A DNA stretch of 5,877 nucleotides from Tardiphaga sp. (GTDB lineage: Bacteria; Pseudomonadota; Alphaproteobacteria; Rhizobiales; Xanthobacteraceae): positions 1 to 5,877 of the forward strand of contig JAQGJY010000034.1 of the NCBI GenBank assembly GCA_028290325.1, given 5' to 3'. Below the pieces are notes generated by a model. That model saw nothing but the letters and a program-made list of their open reading frames with translations. It was not told where the DNA came from and did no database searches. Positions 1 through 5,631 of the stretch are shown here, one piece after another (within the stretch, counting starts at the first letter, position 1; each line of letters opens with the position of its first letter). The position numbers and the translations under genes are program-made.

Positions 1-657
1 GCGGGATTCACAAAATCGAAATCGCGACGCGCGGAGATCGGCGAGGCGACCGCCGCCGCGCAAGACGCGATCCAGAGCGTGCAGCCGCAGATGGCCTATC
101 TCGACGTGCTGCGCGCCGTGTTGCCCGATAATGCGATCGTCACCGACGAGCTTTCGCAGGTCGGCTTCGCGTCATGGTACGGCTTTCCGGTCTATCAGCC
201 GCGCACCTTCATCACCTCGGGCTATCAGGGCACGCTGGGCTCGGGCTTCCCGACCGCACTCGGCGCCAAGGTGGCCCATCCCGATCGCGCGGTGGTGGCG
301 ATCACCGGCGACGGCGGCTTCATGTTCGCGGTGCAGGAGCTGGCGACGGCCGTGCAATTCGGCATCGGCGTCGTGACGCTGGTGTTCAACAACAACGCCT
401 ATGGCAATGTGCGGCGCGACCAGATGGAGAATTTCGGTGGCCGCGTCGTCGCCGCCGATCTGGTCAATCCGGATTTCATCAAGCTGGCGGAATCGTTCGG
501 CGTGATGGCGTTGCGCGTGACCTCGCCGGCGGAATTCAAACCGGCGCTGGAGAAAGCGCTGGCGGATGGTGGCCCGGTGCTGATCGAGATCGTGACGCCG
601 ACCGGCTCGGAAGCGAGCCCGTGGGGATTCATCCACCCGACAACGAGTTGGGTGTGA
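1..657 (+). CDS. Thiamine-diphosphate-dependent enzyme, C-terminal part (acetolactate synthase/decarboxylase superfamily), 5' truncated
   Basis: The reading frame is open from base 1 to the TGA at 655-657, so only the last 218 residues are visible and the true start lies outside the window. The ATG at 79 is internal. The visible part is the C-terminal ThDP-binding domain, which binds the diphosphate through Mg2+. It has the classic signature: GDG at visible residues 103-105, then 24 residues, then NNN at 130-132, followed by AYGNVRRDQ. A GYQGTLGSGFP stretch precedes it. Family members join or decarboxylate 2-oxo acids in the cytoplasm. The N-terminal domain holding the catalytic Glu is missing, so the substrate cannot be named. 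The ending SPWGFIHPTTSWV does not match the tail of IlvB/IlvI, glyoxylate carboligase or benzoylformate decarboxylase as I remember them. Superfamily assignment is secure; the specific enzyme is not. Confidence 0.9.
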   Translation, partial: AGFTKSKSRRAEIGEATAAAQDAIQSVQPQMAYLDVLRAVLPDNAIVTDELSQVGFASWYGFPVYQPRTFITSGYQGTLGSGFPTALGAKVAHPDRAVVAITGDGGFMFAVQELATAVQFGIGVVTLVFNNNAYGNVRRDQMENFGGRVVAADLVNPDFIKLAESFGVMALRVTSPAEFKPALEKALADGGPVLIEIVTPTGSEASPWGFIHPTTSWV

Positions 658-659
658 TT

Positions 660-793
660 GTCATTCCGGGGCGCGGACCCCGTCTGGCCAACGCCAAACA
701 CCTTTACACAATTGTGCACCGGGGAATCTCAGCAAGTGAACAGAATGGGATTCCGGGTTGGCCCGCGCCAGGATGCGCGTGCGCGCCGGAATG
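660..793. repeat. Degenerate interspersed inverted repeat between convergent genes
   Basis: Outer arms CATTCCGGGGCGCG (662-675) and TGCGCGCCGGAATG (780-793) pair at 12 of 14 positions. Inside lie a second short inverted pair, GGAATC (723-728) with GATTCC (749-754), and a perfect 10-bp palindrome CACAATTGTG (707-716). The 12-mer ATTCCGGGGCGC recurs at 5632-5643 in the other repeat of this window. The layout resembles the roughly 100-150 bp palindromic intergenic repeats I recall from Bradyrhizobium and relatives. It starts 2 bases after one stop codon and ends 9 bases before the stop codon of the opposing gene, so its RNA hairpins could help end transcription from both sides. No T-run is seen, so it is not a standard intrinsic terminator. 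Confidence 0.7.
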
Positions 794-802
794 GCGGCAC
801 CC

Positions 803-2170
803 CTAGCCGCGCACGACGTCCTCGATCCCCGCCGCGATGTCGAAGATCTCGCGGTCGTGCCAGCCGGCGGCGGCGAGCGTCAGCCCGACCGGCGCGTCGC
901 CCGGCCTGCTGATCGGCAGTGAGATCGCGCAGCCGTCGATCATGTTGATGAAGGTGCTGTTGCGCAAAGCCGCCAGATTCGCCTTGGTGTAAGCGGCCTC
1001 GTCGGTCATGGCGGCGATGGCGGGCGGCGCCTGCGCGGCGGTCGGCATCAGCAGCGCGTCATAAGGCTCCAACCGCAGCGCCGCGCGGGCGATCAGCGAG
1101 TCACGCGCCGCCAGCATGTCGAGGTAGTCCGCAGCGCTGTGGCTTTCGCCACGCATGATCCGGCTGATCACGCGGGGATCATAGTCGCCGCCGCGCCGCT
1201 CCATCAGCCGGCGATGCCAGGCATAACTTTCCGCCGCCGGGAAGCCGCCCTTGGCGCCAATGATCCCGACATCGTTGAACTCGGGAAACGCCGCGCGGGT
1301 GATGATCGCGCCGACCGCCTCAAGGCGTTGCAGCGCCAGCTCGAAAGCTTTCGAAACATGCGCGTCGAGATCGTCGAGAACGATCGTCGTCGGCACCAGC
1401 AGCCGGAGGCCGTGAACCGGACGCGGCGCCAGCGGCATGATGTCGTCATCCGCCAACACGGCATCCATGATCGCGCAGCACGACACGGTGCGCGCCAGCG
1501 GCCCGATGCTGTCGAGGCTCTGCGACAGGGGAATGGCGCCGTCGAGCGGCACCCGCTCGGCGGTCGGCTTGAAGCCGACGATGCCGTTGAACGCCGCCGG
1601 AATCCGGCACGAGCCGCCGGTGTCGGTGCCCAATGCGCCGAACGCCATGCCATCGACGATCGACACCGCCCCGCCGGACGACGAGCCGCCCGGCACATGA
1701 CCCGTGCCTTGGCCGACATCGCGCCGCCAAACGCCTTTCGGCGTGTCGTAATGCGGATTGATGCCGAGGCCCGAATAAGCGAATTCGGTCATGTTGGTGC
1801 GGCCGATCACGACAAAACCCGCGCGCCGCAGCCGCGCCACGGCCGGCGCGTCGGCCTCCGCCGGCGGCATATCGTCGAGCGCGCGCGAGCCGGCTTTCGT
1901 CACCTGCCCCTTGATGTCGAACAGGTCCTTGATCGAGACCGGAATGCCGGCGAACGGCGACGGCGCGGCGTTGGCCTTGCGCAGCGCGTCCATGGCATCG
2001 GCGGCGGCGAGCGCGCCGTCGCGATCGACATGGACGAACACCCGCGCGCCCTCGCCTTTGGGATCGGCGATATTGGCGAGACAGCGTTCGACCAACGCGC
2101 GCGACGTGGTTTTTCCGGCAGCGAGATCAGCGGCGAGCGAGGCAAGCGTTGGGTGGTCGGTCATAAGCAT
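803..2170 (-). CDS. Amidase, amidase-signature family
   Basis: A 455-residue hydrolase of the amidase-signature family, which cleaves carboxamides to acid plus ammonia or amine with a Ser-cisSer-Lys triad. All three residues are present: Lys81 in PVSIKDLFD, Ser163 in GGSSSGG, and Ser187 in GTDTGGSCRIP. The spacing from Ser163 to Ser187 (24) equals that of FAAH Ser217 to Ser241. Length is normal for a stand-alone amidase. The ATG at 2168-2170 is chosen because AAAGGA (plus-strand 2177-2182) lies 6 bases upstream; the Met two codons later would be 12 bases away. No signal peptide is seen, so it is probably cytoplasmic. It lies 46 bp downstream of brnA on the same strand with no terminator visible between them. 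GatA is less likely because no gatB or gatC is nearby, but a stretch before the Ser motif resembles GatA-like amidases. The substrate is unknown. Confidence 0.92.
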   Translation of the reverse strand: MLMTDHPTLASLAADLAAGKTTSRALVERCLANIADPKGEGARVFVHVDRDGALAAADAMDALRKANAAPSPFAGIPVSIKDLFDIKGQVTKAGSRALDDMPPAEADAPAVARLRRAGFVVIGRTNMTEFAYSGLGINPHYDTPKGVWRRDVGQGTGHVPGGSSSGGAVSIVDGMAFGALGTDTGGSCRIPAAFNGIVGFKPTAERVPLDGAIPLSQSLDSIGPLARTVSCCAIMDAVLADDDIMPLAPRPVHGLRLLVPTTIVLDDLDAHVSKAFELALQRLEAVGAIITRAAFPEFNDVGIIGAKGGFPAAESYAWHRRLMERRGGDYDPRVISRIMRGESHSAADYLDMLAARDSLIARAALRLEPYDALLMPTAAQAPPAIAAMTDEAAYTKANLAALRNSTFINMIDGCAISLPISRPGDAPVGLTLAAAGWHDREIFDIAAGIEDVVRG

Positions 2171-2216
2171 TCCAAGTCCTTTGAGGGCCGATTCAGCTCA
2201 TCAATCGCGACGATAG

Positions 2217-2579
2217 CTAGGCTCGCTTCCGCTTGGCCTTCATCGTCGCCAATGTTTGGTTCCTCGGCTTTTTGTCCGCCGTCGAGATAACGACTTTGCC
2301 GTCCTTTAGCTTGGCGCGCAGCGTATCGTTGATCCGGGTCTGCCATCCGACACCGGTCCCCCTGAATGCCGCCACGACGTCGGCATCAAGACGCAGACTG
2401 ACAGCAGTTTTCTTATTGTCCGACTTCGGACGACCAGGCGGCCTCACCCCAACCGACAACACGGCATTGGCCAATTGTTCGTCAGTCAACTCAGGCGCGT
2501 CGTCATATTCGTGCGATTGGACGACGTGTGCGTCAACTCTCTTCAAATCGCTTCGTATAACGTGTTTGCTCTTTGACAT
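2217..2579 (-). CDS. brnA: BrnA-family antitoxin
   Basis: A 120-residue protein. In type II BrnTA modules BrnA binds and neutralises the RelE-like RNase BrnT, and represses the operon through its DNA-binding fold. The diagnostic stretch is at residues about 57-91: KKTAVSLRLDADVVAAFR, then GTGVGWQTRIND, then TLRAKL. This is the ribbon-helix-helix-like region of the family, with the typical GWQTRIN turn. The acidic segment around EYDDAPELTDEQLANA (24-39) is also typical. An unusual lysine/arginine-rich tail follows the fold (about 92-120, ending KAKRKRA). The start is well supported: GAGGAA 6 bases before the ATG, and no later Met until residue 113. The start lies 47 bases inside the upstream brnT gene in a different frame, so the two are probably translationally coupled. 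Confidence 0.88.
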   Translation of the reverse strand: MSKSKHVIRSDLKRVDAHVVQSHEYDDAPELTDEQLANAVLSVGVRPPGRPKSDNKKTAVSLRLDADVVAAFRGTGVGWQTRINDTLRAKLKDGKVVISTADKKPRNQTLATMKAKRKRA

Positions 2580-2811
2580 TGCACTTCCTCATCGAGATCA
2601 CATGCGTTGTTTTATCGCGCGGAGTCCACACCACCATCACCATGCGGCCCGCCAAAAACCCCACCGTTTGAAATCGCTGCTCGCCGTAGTCCTTACGGGT
2701 ATCTTCCGTGGTCAGCACCTGACCGCTGAGCACGATCTTGGCATCCATGAAATCCAGTTGGCGATTTGCCAGATTTTCGAGCCGCTTTGCTGGGTCGAAA
2801 GTGATTTTCAT
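2533..2811 (-). CDS. brnT: BrnT-family toxin (RelE-like ribonuclease)
   Basis: A 92-residue toxin. BrnT proteins are small RelE-fold RNases that slow translation when not bound by BrnA. Family marks seen: N-terminal MKITFDPAKRLENL, FMDAKIVL (21-28), the strand RFQTVGFLAGRMVMVVWTPR (46-65), and the C-terminal VISMRKCNVKEQTRY (71-85). The frame stays open upstream to an ATG at 2889, which would add 26 residues of no family likeness. I prefer 2811 because the FDP motif belongs within a few residues of the N-terminus, the length then matches the family (about 90), and a promoter-like sequence lies just upstream. No Shine-Dalgarno precedes 2811, whereas AGGTG precedes 2889, so the longer form remains possible. 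The usual KHG of the family's N-terminal helix reads ANRQLDF here. GC content is lower than in the flanking catabolic genes. Confidence 0.87.
   Translation of the reverse strand: MKITFDPAKRLENLANRQLDFMDAKIVLSGQVLTTEDTRKDYGEQRFQTVGFLAGRMVMVVWTPRDKTTHVISMRKCNVKEQTRYTKRFEES
2585..2590 (-). promoter_or_regulatory. Ribosome binding site of brnA, inside brnT
   Basis: Read on the minus strand this is GAGGAA, 5 bases before the motif's last A-to-ATG gap ends and 6 bases by the core GAGGA. It lies inside the brnT coding sequence. It fixes the brnA start and would let the antitoxin be made more efficiently than the toxin, whose own start lacks such a site. Confidence 0.7.
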
Positions 2812-2847
2812 CTGGGTTATCGTATATACTGATACGTCCCGCTTCAA
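2812..2847 (-). promoter_or_regulatory. Probable brnTA promoter with overlapping palindromic operator
   Basis: On the minus strand a TTGAAG box (2842-2847) is followed, after 17 bases, by TACGAT (2819-2824), a fair sigma70-like pair (4 of 6 matches each). Overlapping the -10 region is the inverted repeat CGTATCAGTATATACG (2821-2836), with 5-bp arms CGTAT/ATACG and an inner GTATATAC palindrome. BrnA is known to repress its own operon, so this is a natural operator candidate. A transcript from this promoter would begin almost at the brnT ATG, which fits the absence of a ribosome binding site. Boxes were judged by eye. Confidence 0.45.
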
Positions 2848-2907
2848 GAATTGTGCGGTTTGCGCGATGCGTCCCTCGCAGAGTGCCATGCGCGATCACC
2901 TGCCCCG

Positions 2908-2937
2908 TTGACATCATTGCATCGCGTGGCGCATCAA
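2908..2937 (+). promoter_or_regulatory. Weak promoter candidate for the DUF35-thiolase-dehydrogenase genes
   Basis: A consensus TTGACA lies at 2908-2913, on the correct strand and 67 bases before the DUF35 start. At 17-18 bases the -10 region reads GCATCA/CATCAA (2931-2937), at best 3 of 6 matches. Only the -35 is convincing. Confidence 0.25.
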
Positions 2938-2945
2938 GGAGACAA

Positions 2946-2961
2946 TTAATTGATCGATTAA
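2946..2961. promoter_or_regulatory. Imperfect 16-bp palindrome, possible operator
   Basis: TTAAT and ATTAA arms flank TGATCG, whose core GATC is itself palindromic, leaving only one mismatched pair. It sits 19 bases before the DUF35 ATG and just upstream of its ribosome binding site, an AT-rich spot in GC-rich DNA. Its position would suit a repressor of the catabolic genes, for example a TetR or FadR type as often controls acyl-CoA pathways. No regulator gene is in the window. Confidence 0.3.
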
Positions 2962-2980
2962 AAAACCAGGGAGACACCCG

Positions 2981-3394
2981 ATGGCCGAGGCTGCCCGCGC
3001 ACGCCCCAAACCAACGCCTGAGACCCAGCATTATTGGGACGGCGCCAAAGCTGGCGCATTGCTGCTGCAATGTTGCGACGACTGCGCGCATGTCTATTTC
3101 CCGCCGCGCCCGTTTTGCCCGACATGCGGCTCGCGCAAGGTCAGCATCAAGAAGGCCAGCGGCAAGGGCACCCTCTACAGCTACGTCATCAACCATCGCC
3201 CGGCCGCGCCCGGCTTCACGCCGCCTTACGCCATCGCCGTGGTCGCGCTGGAGGAAGGCCCGCGCCTGATGAGCAACATCATCGACTGCCCGCAGACGCC
3301 CGAGGCCTTGGTGCTCGACATGGCTTTGGAGGTCGCGTTCGAGAAACTCGACGACAGCATCACCCTCCCCCTGTTCAAGCCGGCGAAGGGCTGA
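2981..3394 (+). CDS. DUF35-type zinc-ribbon/OB-fold protein, partner of the thiolase
   Basis: A 137-residue protein of the acyl-CoA-associated DUF35 family. Layout: an N-terminal helix with ETQHYWDGAKAGALLLQ (14-30), a zinc ribbon with Cys32-x2-Cys35 and Cys46-x2-Cys49 (CPTC), then an OB-fold from about residue 60 (GKGTLYSYVINHRPAAPGF) to the C-terminus. Such proteins usually have no activity of their own. They dock on a thiolase-like enzyme and help bind or channel acyl-CoA, as ChsH2's DUF35 domain does with the aldolase Ltp2 in steroid side-chain degradation. The ATG at 2981 is preceded by AGGGAG with a 7-base gap. The gene ends 5 bases before the thiolase start, strongly suggesting a coupled pair. 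Cys31 is an extra Cys beside the ligands. Fold is secure; the partner role is inferred from family and context. Confidence 0.9.
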   Translation: MAEAARARPKPTPETQHYWDGAKAGALLLQCCDDCAHVYFPPRPFCPTCGSRKVSIKKASGKGTLYSYVINHRPAAPGFTPPYAIAVVALEEGPRLMSNIIDCPQTPEALVLDMALEVAFEKLDDSITLPLFKPAKG

Positions 3395-3399
3395 AGCAG

Positions 3400-4539
3400 A
3401 TGAAGACGAATCACGTCGCCGTCGTCGGCGCGGCCGAGACCACCAAGCTCGGCGTCATCCCCGACATGTCGCAATTGCAACTGCACGCCGATGCCGCGCT
3501 GAACGCGATGGCCGATGCCGGTCTCAAGCCGTCGGACATCGACGGGATTGCCACCGCCGTCGAGACGCCGCAGCAGATCGCGCATTATCTCGGCATCACG
3601 CCGACATGGGTGGATGGCACCTCCGTGGGCGGCTGCTCGTTCATGCTGCACGTCCGCCACGCCGCTGCGGCAATCGAGGCGGGGCTGTGCAAGACCGTGC
3701 TGATCACCCACGCCGAGAGCGGCAAATCGATGATCGGCAAGGCGCCGCGCTCGATCCCGGCCGACTCGCTGCAAGGCCAGTTCGAGGCGCCCTATGGCGT
3801 CTATGGGCCGCCGAGCATGTTTCCGATTCCGGTGCTGCGCTACATGAAAACCCACGGCATCACGCACGAACAGATCGCCATGGTCGCGGTCGTGCAACGC
3901 GAATGGGCGGCGAAGAATCCGCGCGCGACAATGAAAGACCCGATCACGGTCGCGGACGTGCTGAACTCGCGGATGATCGCCTATCCATTCCGCATTCTGC
4001 AATGCTGCCTCGTCACCGATGGCGGCGGCGCGCTGATTTTGACCAGTGCGGATCGCGCGAAGGATTTCCCGAACAAGCCGGTTTACATCATGGGCACCGG
4101 CGAAAGCGTCGAGACGCCGATGGTGTCGCAGATGGAAAGCTTCGACCATTCGCGCGCGTTTCGTGTGGCGGGACCGCAGGCTTTCAAGGAAGCCGGCATC
4201 GCGCACAAGGATGTCGATCATCTGATGATCTATGACGCCTTCGCGCATCTGCCGTTGTACGGGCTCGGCGATCTCGGCTTCATGCCGCACGAGGAAACCG
4301 GAAAGTTCATCGCCGACCGCAACACCGCGATCGGCGGCAAGCTGCCGATGAACACCAATGGCGGCGGCCTCAGCTACATGCATTCCGGCATGTACGGCAT
4401 GTACGCCTTGCAGGAGAGCGTGCGGCAGATGCGCGGCATCGCGCCGGCGCAGGTGAAGGACGCGAAGATCTCGGTGTGTCACGGCGTCGGCGGCATGTTC
4501 GCCGCGTCCGGCACGGTGATCTTCACCAACGAGAGATAG
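3400..4539 (+). CDS. SCP-x-like thiolase family protein (acyl-CoA thiolase or aldolase)
   Basis: A 379-residue thiolase-fold protein starting at the ATG at 3400, 5 bases after the DUF35 stop; the frame extends further upstream, but only through the DUF35 gene. Aligned by eye to classical thiolases: nucleophile position Cys79 in VGGCSFM; the NEAF loop reads Tyr278-Asp-Ala-Phe; the GHP region reads NTNGGGLSYMHSGMYGM with His328 at the catalytic His; and the C-terminal Cys-x-Gly motif is Cys360-His-Gly-Val-Gly-Gly. The Cys/His/Cys set favours thiolytic cleavage or Claisen condensation of 3-ketoacyl-CoA. Tyr278 in place of Asn or His recalls retro-aldolases such as Ltp2. Length (about 380-400 is usual) and DUF35 pairing fit the SCP-x/lipid-transfer type. 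It is soluble, with no signal peptide or membrane segment. Family is secure; reaction type is open and the substrate unknown. Confidence 0.9.
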   Translation: MKTNHVAVVGAAETTKLGVIPDMSQLQLHADAALNAMADAGLKPSDIDGIATAVETPQQIAHYLGITPTWVDGTSVGGCSFMLHVRHAAAAIEAGLCKTVLITHAESGKSMIGKAPRSIPADSLQGQFEAPYGVYGPPSMFPIPVLRYMKTHGITHEQIAMVAVVQREWAAKNPRATMKDPITVADVLNSRMIAYPFRILQCCLVTDGGGALILTSADRAKDFPNKPVYIMGTGESVETPMVSQMESFDHSRAFRVAGPQAFKEAGIAHKDVDHLMIYDAFAHLPLYGLGDLGFMPHEETGKFIADRNTAIGGKLPMNTNGGGLSYMHSGMYGMYALQESVRQMRGIAPAQVKDAKISVCHGVGGMFAASGTVIFTNER

Positions 4540-4634
4540 CGGCTCGGTCTAAGCCACGCACATCGCCGCAACGCGTTCTGCCGTCGACCTTGGAAAACGT
4601 TGATCGGCTTACGACAACCAAAAGAGGACTCACC

Positions 4635-5555
4635 ATGTCACAGGCCAAAATGCTCGACGGAAAAGTCATCATCGTCACCGGCGCGGGACGCGGCATCGGC
4701 CGCGCCATCGCGATGCTGTGCGCCAGCGAAGGCGCCAAGGTCGTCGTCAACGATCCCGGCGGCGCGGCGGACGGCTCCGGCACCAGTGCGGCGCCGGCGG
4801 AGGAAGTCGTTGAGGAAATCCGCAAGGCCGGCGGCACCGCCGTCGCCAATTTCGACAGCGTCGCCGAGGCGCTCGCCGCCGCCAACATCGTCAAGACCGC
4901 GACCGACACCTATGGCAAGCTCGACGGCGTCGTGAACAATGCCGGCATTCTGCGCGACGCGATCTTCCATCGCATGAGCGTCGATGCCTTCGAGCAGGTC
5001 ATCAAGGTGCATCTGATGGGCTCGTTCTACGTCTCGCACGCTGCCGCGCGCTTGTTCAAGGAACAGGAATCCGGCTCGTTTGTGCATTTCACCTCGACCT
5101 CGGGCCTGATCGGCAATTTCGGCCAGGCCAATTACGCGGCCGCCAAATTGGGGATCGTCGGCCTGTCGAAATCGATCGCGCTCGACATGAGCCGCTTTCA
5201 TGTCACGTCGAATTGCGTGTCGCCTTTCGCCTGGTCGCGCCTGATCGGCACGATCCCGACCGAGACGCCGGAAGAGAAAGCCCGCGTCGAGCGCATGCAG
5301 CAAATGGGCCCGGAAAAGATCGCGCCGCTGTGCGCGTTCCTGCTGTCCGACGCGGCGAAGGACGTTACCGGTCAGATCTTCGCGGTGCGCATGAACGAGA
5401 TCTTCCTGATGGGTCAGTCGCGCCCGGTCCGCTCCGTGCATCGCGGCGAAGGCTGGACCCCGCAGACCATCGCCGATCATGGCATGAAGGCGCTGAAGGG
5501 CTCGTTCTACAAGCTCGACCGCTCGGCCGACATTTTCAATTGGGATGCGGTGTAA
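4635..5555 (+). CDS. Short-chain dehydrogenase/reductase, MFE-2-like 3-hydroxyacyl-CoA dehydrogenase candidate
   Basis: A 306-residue classical-type SDR. Motifs in order: TGAGRGIG (15-22) for the cofactor, Asp40 ending strand 2 (favours NAD+ over NADP+), NNAG (101-104), and catalytic Ser154, Tyr167 and Lys171 in TSTSGLIGNFGQANYAAAK. The usual active-site Asn of the VNLxG motif is His126 (KVHLMGSF), as I recall from the dehydrogenase domain of peroxisomal MFE-2 (HSD17B4). NFGQANY and the VVVND start of the second loop also match that domain. It probably oxidises a 3-hydroxyacyl-CoA to the 3-keto form that the upstream thiolase would use. Residues about 255-306 form a tail beyond the Rossmann core (MGQSRPVRSVHRGEGWTP onward). 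The ATG at 4635 has AAAGAGGA 6 bases upstream; the frame extends back only into the thiolase gene. It follows that gene by 95 bp, probably in the same operon. The substrate is unproven. Confidence 0.9.
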   Translation: MSQAKMLDGKVIIVTGAGRGIGRAIAMLCASEGAKVVVNDPGGAADGSGTSAAPAEEVVEEIRKAGGTAVANFDSVAEALAAANIVKTATDTYGKLDGVVNNAGILRDAIFHRMSVDAFEQVIKVHLMGSFYVSHAAARLFKEQESGSFVHFTSTSGLIGNFGQANYAAAKLGIVGLSKSIALDMSRFHVTSNCVSPFAWSRLIGTIPTETPEEKARVERMQQMGPEKIAPLCAFLLSDAAKDVTGQIFAVRMNEIFLMGQSRPVRSVHRGEGWTPQTIADHGMKALKGSFYKLDRSADIFNWDAV

Positions 5556-5559
5556 CGAA

Positions 5560-5585
5560 CTCTCGCTGTCGTTCGGGGGCGAGAG
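5560..5585 (+). terminator. Possible hairpin after the dehydrogenase gene
   Basis: CTCTCGC (5560-5566) pairs perfectly with GCGAGAG (5579-5585) around a 12-base loop, 4 bases after the stop codon. No T-run follows, so it may stabilise the 3' end of the transcript rather than end it. Confidence 0.3.
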
Positions 5586-5631
5586 CAGCTCGAGCGAACC
5601 TGGAAACTCACAGTGGAATGACCGTTTCAGA

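Noticed and set aside
658..912. Small plus-strand open frame after the ThDP enzyme
   Set aside because: It consists of repeat sequence followed by antisense of the amidase, with no ribosome site and an Arg/Pro-rich translation.
1139..2290. 383-codon open frame on the plus strand opposite the amidase
   Set aside because: Arg/His-rich antisense translation; the amidase triad on the minus strand is intact, and this frame also runs into brnA.
2233..2832. 199-codon open frame on the plus strand across brnTA
   Set aside because: It is the antisense of two recognisable family proteins and has no motif of its own; its HHHH stretch is incidental.
3034..3399. Upstream extension of the thiolase frame
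   Set aside because: It overlaps the DUF35 gene in another frame and reads as Arg/Pro-rich noise. The thiolase fold starts at the MKTNHVAVVG at 3400.
3226..4482. 418-codon open frame on the minus strand opposite the thiolase
   Set aside because: Its translation is dominated by His, Arg, Asp and Ala with no recognisable domain, typical of the antisense of GC-rich coding DNA. The plus-strand thiolase has clear catalytic motifs.
4476..4634. Upstream extension of the dehydrogenase frame
   Set aside because: It overlaps the thiolase end and lacks domain likeness. The ATG at 4635 has a strong ribosome site at 4621-4628.
4540..4634. Possible separate promoter for the dehydrogenase in the 95-bp gap after the thiolase
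   Set aside because: No acceptable -35/-10 pair could be found by eye, and the short inverted pairs there (GGCT/AGCC) are too short to support a terminator.
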